From an uncultured Bacilli bacterium (GTDB lineage Bacteria > Bacillota_I > Bacilli_A > RF39 > UBA660), in NCBI GenBank assembly GCA_934162665.1, contig CAKPJN010000013.1:1-18344 (forward strand): a stretch of DNA of 18,344 bases, written 5' to 3'. Shown piece by piece: positions 15,273 through 18,344 of this stretch. A program made the position numbers and the translations under genes. The notes below the pieces were generated by a model. That model saw only the letters and a list, made by a program, of their open reading frames with translations, did no database searches and was not told the DNA's origin. The stretch's first letter is position 1; each line of letters starts with the position of its first letter.

Positions 15273-16011
15273 TTATTTTTATATTCATCCTTTAGTTTAT
15301 ATTTTTTGTATAGCAGCGATTCTTACTGGTTCTTTTATGCCTTTTTTTATTATAATGTATTTACTTATAATCCATGAGATTGGCCATTTTGTAACAGCTT
15401 TTTTATTTGGAGTTAGTGTTGATAAAATATGTATTTATCCATTTGGTGGCATTTCTAAATTTGATATGGATTTTAATATTAATCAGTGGATAGAATTTAT
15501 TATTTTAATAATGGGACCATTAATGCAGTGTGTTGCTTATTTTATTTTGATTAAGATAGATTTTATGTATTCATATATTTCTATGATAAAAGTTTATCAT
15601 TATGGGATTTTATTTTTTAATTTATTACCAATATATCCTTTAGATGGGGGAAAATTATTAAATATAGTTTTATCACTAAAGTTTTCTTTTAAGAATAGTT
15701 TACTATTATCTATTTTTATAAGTTATTTGATAGTTTTTATTATGTTGTTTTTATATTTTAAAGATATTTCAATTAATATCATTGTTGTAGTTTTATTTTT
15801 GATATATAAGATTACTTTTGAATATAGAAGAATTAATTATTTTTATGAAAAATTTTTGTTGGAAAGGTATTTGAATAACTATGTATTTTATAATCATCTT
15901 ATAGTTGATGATATTAATAAATTTCATAGAAATAGGGGACATTTAATTAAAAGTAATGATAAATATTATACAGAAAAACAAATACTTCAAAAAAAGTATA
16001 AAAAATATTGA
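15253..16011 (+). CDS. SpoIVFB-like M50 intramembrane metalloprotease, non-ATG start
   Basis: Site-2-type zinc proteases cut substrates within the membrane; SpoIVFB processes pro-sigma-K in Bacillus. The catalytic HEIGH is at residues 41-45 of the frame given here, and the third ligand lies in PLDGG (Asp131). Four or more hydrophobic helices follow the family pattern. The first ATG (15337) would leave only 12 residues before HEIGH and delete the first membrane helix. The frame continues upstream through YIHPLVYIFCIAAILTGSF, which matches the conserved HP...LLTG opening of SpoIVFB proteins. It reaches an in-frame TAG at 15250-15252 without any ATG, GTG or TTG. The best start is ATT 15253 or ATA 15256, seven to ten bases after GGAAG (15241-15245) and overlapping the previous gene by 16-20 bases. 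The C-terminal ~70 residues are cytoplasmic and basic. Confidence 0.85.
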   Translation: MIKTIFNYFYIHPLVYIFCIAAILTGSFMPFFIIMYLLIIHEIGHFVTAFLFGVSVDKICIYPFGGISKFDMDFNINQWIEFIILIMGPLMQCVAYFILIKIDFMYSYISMIKVYHYGILFFNLLPIYPLDGGKLLNIVLSLKFSFKNSLLLSIFISYLIVFIMLFLYFKDISINIIVVVLFLIYKITFEYRRINYFYEKFLLERYLNNYVFYNHLIVDDINKFHRNRGHLIKSNDKYYTEKQILQKKYKKY

Positions 16012-16037
16012 CTTTTCAAAAAAGTATATGGTATAAT
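16008..16037 (+). promoter_or_regulatory. tRNA promoter
   Basis: TTGACT (16008-16013), an 18-base spacer, then TATAAT (16032-16037) preceded by TGG as an extended -10. The -35 overlaps the stop codon of the M50 gene. The start near 16044 leaves a short leader with an ACTTAC/GTAAGT hairpin before tRNA-Ala. Confidence 0.85.
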
Positions 16038-16070
16038 TCAATTACTTACTGAGTTGTAAGTGATTGTTTT

Positions 16071-16146
16071 GGGGCATTAGCTCAGCTGGGAGAGCGTCAC
16101 GTTTGCACCGTGAAGGTCAGCGGTTCGATCCCGCTATGCTCCACCA
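16071..16146 (+). tRNA. tRNA-Ala (anticodon TGC)
   Basis: A complete cloverleaf of 76 bases with encoded CCA. Acceptor GGGGCAT pairs with ATGCTCC (one G-T wobble). The D stem is GCTC/GAGC. The anticodon stem TCACG/CGTGA holds loop TTTGCAC with anticodon TGC at 16104-16106. The T arm is AGCGG-TTCGATC-CCGCT. Its own promoter lies upstream and a terminator-like hairpin follows. Confidence 0.98.
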
Positions 16147-16156
16147 TTATGATATT

Positions 16157-16179
16157 ACGTTGAGAAATCAACGTTTTTA
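16157..16179 (+). terminator. Terminator-like hairpin between the two tRNAs
   Basis: ACGTTGA (16157-16163), loop GAAA, TCAACGT (16168-16174), then T5 and more T-rich sequence. A good intrinsic terminator by form. tRNA-Thr begins 11 bases later without a usable promoter of its own, so read-through or processing must be considered. Confidence 0.8.
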
Positions 16180-16189
16180 TTTTATATAT

Positions 16190-16263
16190 GCCGATATAGT
16201 TTAGTGGTAAAACAGATCCTTGGTAAGGATCAGCGGTAAGTTCAATTCTTACTTTCGGCACCA
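16190..16263 (+). tRNA. tRNA-Thr (anticodon GGT)
   Basis: A 74-base cloverleaf with encoded CCA. Acceptor GCCGATA faces TTTCGGC with one T-T mismatch at the sixth pair. The D arm GTTT-AGTGGTA-AAAC is intact. Anticodon stem GATCC/GGATC holds loop TTGGTAA, anticodon GGT at 16222-16224. The T arm GTAAG-TTCAATT-CTTAC is intact. The stems are weaker than in tRNA-Ala, and the mismatch is unusual but tolerable. Confidence 0.93.
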
Positions 16264-16275
16264 GATTGATTGATA

Positions 16276-16297
16276 CTCGAACTTTTAAAGTTTCGAG
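16276..16297 (+). repeat. Post-tRNA hairpin, copy 1 of 2
   Basis: CTCGAACTTT and AAAGTTTCGAG form an imperfect palindrome with one bulged T. It starts 20 bases after the start of the CGGCACCA end of tRNA-Thr. A near-identical hairpin lies at 18276-18299 at the same distance from another CGGCACCA. Confidence 0.7.
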
Positions 16298-16308
16298 AGT
16301 AATAGATT

Positions 16309-16334
16309 ACTAACAGAAATATTAGTTTTTTTTC
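16309..16334 (+). terminator. Terminator after tRNA-Thr
   Basis: ACTAA (16309-16313) pairs with TTAGT (16322-16326) across an eight-base loop and is followed by seven T residues. The stem is short and AT-rich. The remaining gap up to 16440 is AT-rich, with no gene visible. Confidence 0.55.
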
Positions 16335-16440
16335 TATTAAAAAGCAAAAAAAGTATTTTTATTAACTATATTTTTAATTAATTCTAAAACGTGAATATGA
16401 AAAAAATAAAATTTTTCTTTCTTTTTATTATTTTTTGATG

Positions 16441-16446
16441 TATAAT
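16441..16446 (+). promoter_or_regulatory. -10 box of the repeat-protein gene
   Basis: A perfect TATAAT with only TTTCTT (16418-16423) at the -35 distance. Transcription would start near 16453, and the short leader carries AGAGG (16456-16460) eight bases before the ATG. The T/A-rich stretch upstream could act as an UP element. Confidence 0.5.
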
Positions 16447-16468
16447 AACGGGCCAAGAGGCGAAATAT

Positions 16469-18061
16469 ATGAAAATAGAAGAATTAGAATTGTTATCAAG
16501 TAAAATAAGTAATATTAATTTGTTAAACAGTATTGTTGAAACTTTTGATAACGTGCCATATGAAGTAAGAACAAGACTTTTGGAAGAATTAAAAAACTGT
16601 GATTATAATGAAAATGCATGTATGATAGCTAAAAATAGTAATGTATTAAATAGTAGAACAATAGAAGAACAAATAAGATTAATGGAAGAATTAAAAAATC
16701 GTGATAAATATGCATGCAGTATAGCTATAGATGATAATGTATTAAATAGTAGAACAATAGAAGAACAAATAAAATTAATGGAAGAATTAAAAAAATGTTA
16801 TTATAATTGGCATGCATATAATATAGCTACAAATAGTAATGTGTTAAAAAATAAAACAATAGAAGAACAAATAAAATTAATGGAAGAATTAAAAAAATAT
16901 GATTATAATGAAAATGCATGTTATATAGCTACAAATAGTAATGTGTTAAAAAATAGAACAATAGAAGAACAAATAAAATTAATGGAAGAATTAAAAAAAT
17001 GTTATTATGATGAAAATGCATGTTATATAGCTACAAATAGTAATGTGTTAGAAAATAGAACAATAGAAGAACAAATAAAATTAATGGAAGAATTAAAAAA
17101 ATATGATTATAATAAAATAGCATATAATATAGCTACAGATAGTGATGTATTAAATAGTAGAACAATAGAAGAACAAATAAAATTAATGGAAGAATTAAAA
17201 AAATATGATTATAATGAAAATGCATGTTATATAGCTACAAATAGTAATGTGTTAAAAAATAGAACAATAGAAGAACAAATAAAATTAATGGAAGAATTAA
17301 AAAAATGTTATTATAATTGGTATGCATATAATATAGCGAAAAATAGAGATGTGTTAGAAAATAGAGCAATAGAAGAACAAATAAGATTAATTGAAACATT
17401 AAAAAACTATGATTATAATGAAAATGCATATGCAATAGCTATAGATGGTAATGTATTAGATAGTAGAACAATAGAAGAACAAATAAAATTAATGGAAGAA
17501 TTAAAAAATTGTGATTATAATGTGAATGCATGTTATATAGCTACAAATAGTAATGTGTTAAAAAATAGAAAAATAGAAGAACAAATAAAATTAATGGAAG
17601 AATTAAAAAAATGTTATTATAATTGGCATGCATATAATATAGCTATAAATAGTGATGTACTAAAAAATAGAACAATAGAAGAACAAATAAGATTAATTAA
17701 AACATTAAAAAGCTATGATTATAATGAGAATGCATATAAAATAGCTATAAATAGTGATGTACTAAAAAATAGAACAATAGAAGAACAAATAAGATTAATT
17801 AAAACATTAAAAAGCTATGATTATAATGAGAATGCATATAAAATAGCTATAAATAGTGATGTACTAAAAAATAGAACAATAGAAGAACAACTAAATTTTA
17901 TAAAAAAAGGAAAAGTAAGCCATAATGATAATTTACAAAAAATACAAAATATTAAAGAATATAAAAAATATTTAAAAAACTTAAAAGAAGAATTAGGAAA
18001 AGATGCAGATGTAAGATTAGATACTATGGTGCTTAAGTTTAATCCAAATAAAAAATTATAA
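16469..18061 (+). CDS. Tandem 34-residue helical repeat protein, unknown function
   Basis: A 530-residue protein without signal peptide or membrane helix. Residues 63-468 are twelve head-to-tail units of 34 residues (the first has 32), consensus RTIEEQIKLMEELKK then a variable YDYNENACYIA segment and NSNVLKN. A degenerate unit precedes them (~29-62) and a partial one follows (469-482). Each unit should form two helices, so an alpha-solenoid scaffold is likely. The most variable positions, [CY][YD]Y[ND][EW][NH]A[CY], recur at the same place in each unit, as on a binding face. The tail (~485-530) is Lys-rich and helical. Isoleucine is encoded mainly by ATA, whereas core genes here mostly use ATT, which suggests foreign origin. 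The start follows AGAGG. I recognise no named family; a protein-interaction role is inference. Confidence 0.85.
   Translation: MKIEELELLSSKISNINLLNSIVETFDNVPYEVRTRLLEELKNCDYNENACMIAKNSNVLNSRTIEEQIRLMEELKNRDKYACSIAIDDNVLNSRTIEEQIKLMEELKKCYYNWHAYNIATNSNVLKNKTIEEQIKLMEELKKYDYNENACYIATNSNVLKNRTIEEQIKLMEELKKCYYDENACYIATNSNVLENRTIEEQIKLMEELKKYDYNKIAYNIATDSDVLNSRTIEEQIKLMEELKKYDYNENACYIATNSNVLKNRTIEEQIKLMEELKKCYYNWYAYNIAKNRDVLENRAIEEQIRLIETLKNYDYNENAYAIAIDGNVLDSRTIEEQIKLMEELKNCDYNVNACYIATNSNVLKNRKIEEQIKLMEELKKCYYNWHAYNIAINSDVLKNRTIEEQIRLIKTLKSYDYNENAYKIAINSDVLKNRTIEEQIRLIKTLKSYDYNENAYKIAINSDVLKNRTIEEQLNFIKKGKVSHNDNLQKIQNIKEYKKYLKNLKEELGKDADVRLDTMVLKFNPNKKL
16655..17872 (+). repeat. 102-bp coding tandem repeats (12 units)
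   Basis: Eleven 102-bp units plus a first unit of 96 bp. Units 11 (17669-17770) and 12 (17771-17872) are identical at DNA level, a very recent duplication. Units 3 and 6 are nearly the same, and the 6-7 and 9-10 pairs are alike, so blocks of two or more units have also been copied. Confidence 0.95.
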
Positions 18062-18156
18062 AGAAAATAAAGGTGAATTTGGTGGATTTGCATTCTATTA
18101 TAAATTTAAAAAAGTTAATAATAATTAAATTATCTATATAAGTAAATGTTTTTTAT

Positions 18157-18178
18157 AAAATGGTATTCCCATTTTTTT
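18157..18178 (+). terminator. Terminator after the repeat-protein gene
   Basis: AAAATGG (18157-18163), loop TATTC, CCATTTT (18169-18175) and further T residues. It lies 96 bases after the stop; the stretch between is AT-rich with no convincing gene. Confidence 0.7.
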
Positions 18179-18275
18179 AAATTTTGATAAAATGTATATA
18201 GTGATTGATTTGGATATCAATCGCCTTTGTGAAGAGTTGTAGACCTCTACGTCGTCGGCACCATAGGGAAATCCG

Positions 18276-18299
18276 CTCGAACTTTTTATAAGTTTCGAG
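18276..18299 (+). repeat. Post-tRNA hairpin, copy 2 of 2
   Basis: CTCGAACTT and AAGTTTCGAG around a short AT loop. It resembles the hairpin at 16276-16297 and is at the same 20-base distance from a CGGCACCA. Confidence 0.7.
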
Positions 18300-18310
18300 A
18301 ATAAATAGAC

Positions 18311-18340
18311 AATCAATTCTAAATTAGGATTGATTTTTTT
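18311..18340 (+). terminator. Strong terminator at the right edge
   Basis: AATCAATTCTAA (18311-18322) and TTAGGATTGATT (18324-18335) pair along 12 bases with one G-T wobble, followed by T5. It ends whatever transcript covers the element at 18203-18310. Confidence 0.85.
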
Positions 18341-18344
18341 CTTG

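Larger units (their letters stand above)
18203..18340 (+). ncRNA. Candidate structured RNA or tRNA-derived element
   Basis: A compact region, less AT-rich than its surroundings, made of successive hairpins. They are GATTGAT/ATCAATC (18203-18222), GTAGA/TCTAC (18239-18250), GGGA/TCC near 18266-18274, and CTCGAAC...GTTTCGAG (18276-18299). It ends in a strong terminator (18311-18340). Between them lies CGTCGGCACCA (18253-18263), which looks like a tRNA 3' acceptor end. However, no matching 5' acceptor or TTC-type T loop exists, so it is not a functional tRNA. It may be a small RNA, a leader for a gene beyond the window, or a scar of integration at a tRNA. No known RNA family is recognised. Confidence 0.4.

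Noticed and set aside
16655..17872. The 102-bp repeats as a CRISPR array
   Set aside because: Repeats are continuous, in frame and protein coding, with no unique spacers and no cas genes.
18063..18110. Short ORF after the repeat protein (KENKGEFGGFAFYYKFKKV...)
   Set aside because: It has no start codon with a ribosome site and is only about 20 codons long; it may be chance or a relic.
18184..18263. A complete tRNA ending at CGGCACCA 18256-18263
   Set aside because: No 5' strand complementary to CGTCGGC is found 65-75 bases upstream, and the expected T loop lacks TTC.
18134..18316. 60-residue minus-strand ORF at the right end
   Set aside because: It runs through the hairpins and the CGGCACCA element and has no ribosome site; it looks like a reverse-strand artefact of a structured or tRNA-like region.

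Overview
The window is very AT-rich, reads on the standard genetic code (TGG for Trp, TGA only as stop) and carries all its genes on the + strand. SepF, DivIVA, a T-box leader, MreC/MreD and SpoIVFA/SpoIVFB-like proteins point to a low-GC Bacillota, most likely a host-associated and somewhat reduced member of the Bacilli/Erysipelotrichia. The lineage is inferred from gene content and base composition, not from a search.

Left part (1-4403): the tail of an upstream unit with a weak terminator, then a PAP2 phosphatase followed directly by a HAD-fold protein that has lost its catalytic residues. Next comes a run of an RluA-type pseudouridine synthase, a NagZ-like family 3 glycoside hydrolase and an Asn/Asp-rich lipoprotein, closed by a strong terminator.

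Middle (4404-12036): a HerA-type ATPase without its usual nuclease partner, then sepF, divIVA, a small basic ORF, a decayed Rpn-family remnant, an isoleucine T-box (specifier ATC), a CaCA cation exchanger and a long type-2-like ileS. This keeps the classical Bacillus order sepF-divIVA-T-box-ileS, with ylmG and ylmH missing and the exchanger placed between the riboswitch and ileS.

Right-middle (12037-16011): a SPOR-like membrane protein, radC, mreC, mreD, a SpoIVFA-like protein and a SpoIVFB-like M50 protease. This is the Bacillus spoIIB-maf-radC-mreBCD-minCD-spoIVFA-spoIVFB locus with maf, mreB and minCD removed. The SpoIVFB reading frame has no ATG/GTG/TTG at its homologous start and probably begins at ATT or ATA.

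Right end (16012-18344): tRNA-Ala(TGC), a terminator, tRNA-Thr(GGT), then a 530-residue protein built of twelve 34-residue repeats whose codon use differs from its neighbours. It is bracketed by two similar signatures, CGGCACCA followed 20 bases on by a CTCGAAC hairpin. The first is the end of tRNA-Thr; the second lies in a compact, hairpin-rich, terminator-ended stretch that could be a small RNA or a tRNA-derived scar. The repeat gene and this terminal element are the least explained parts of the window.
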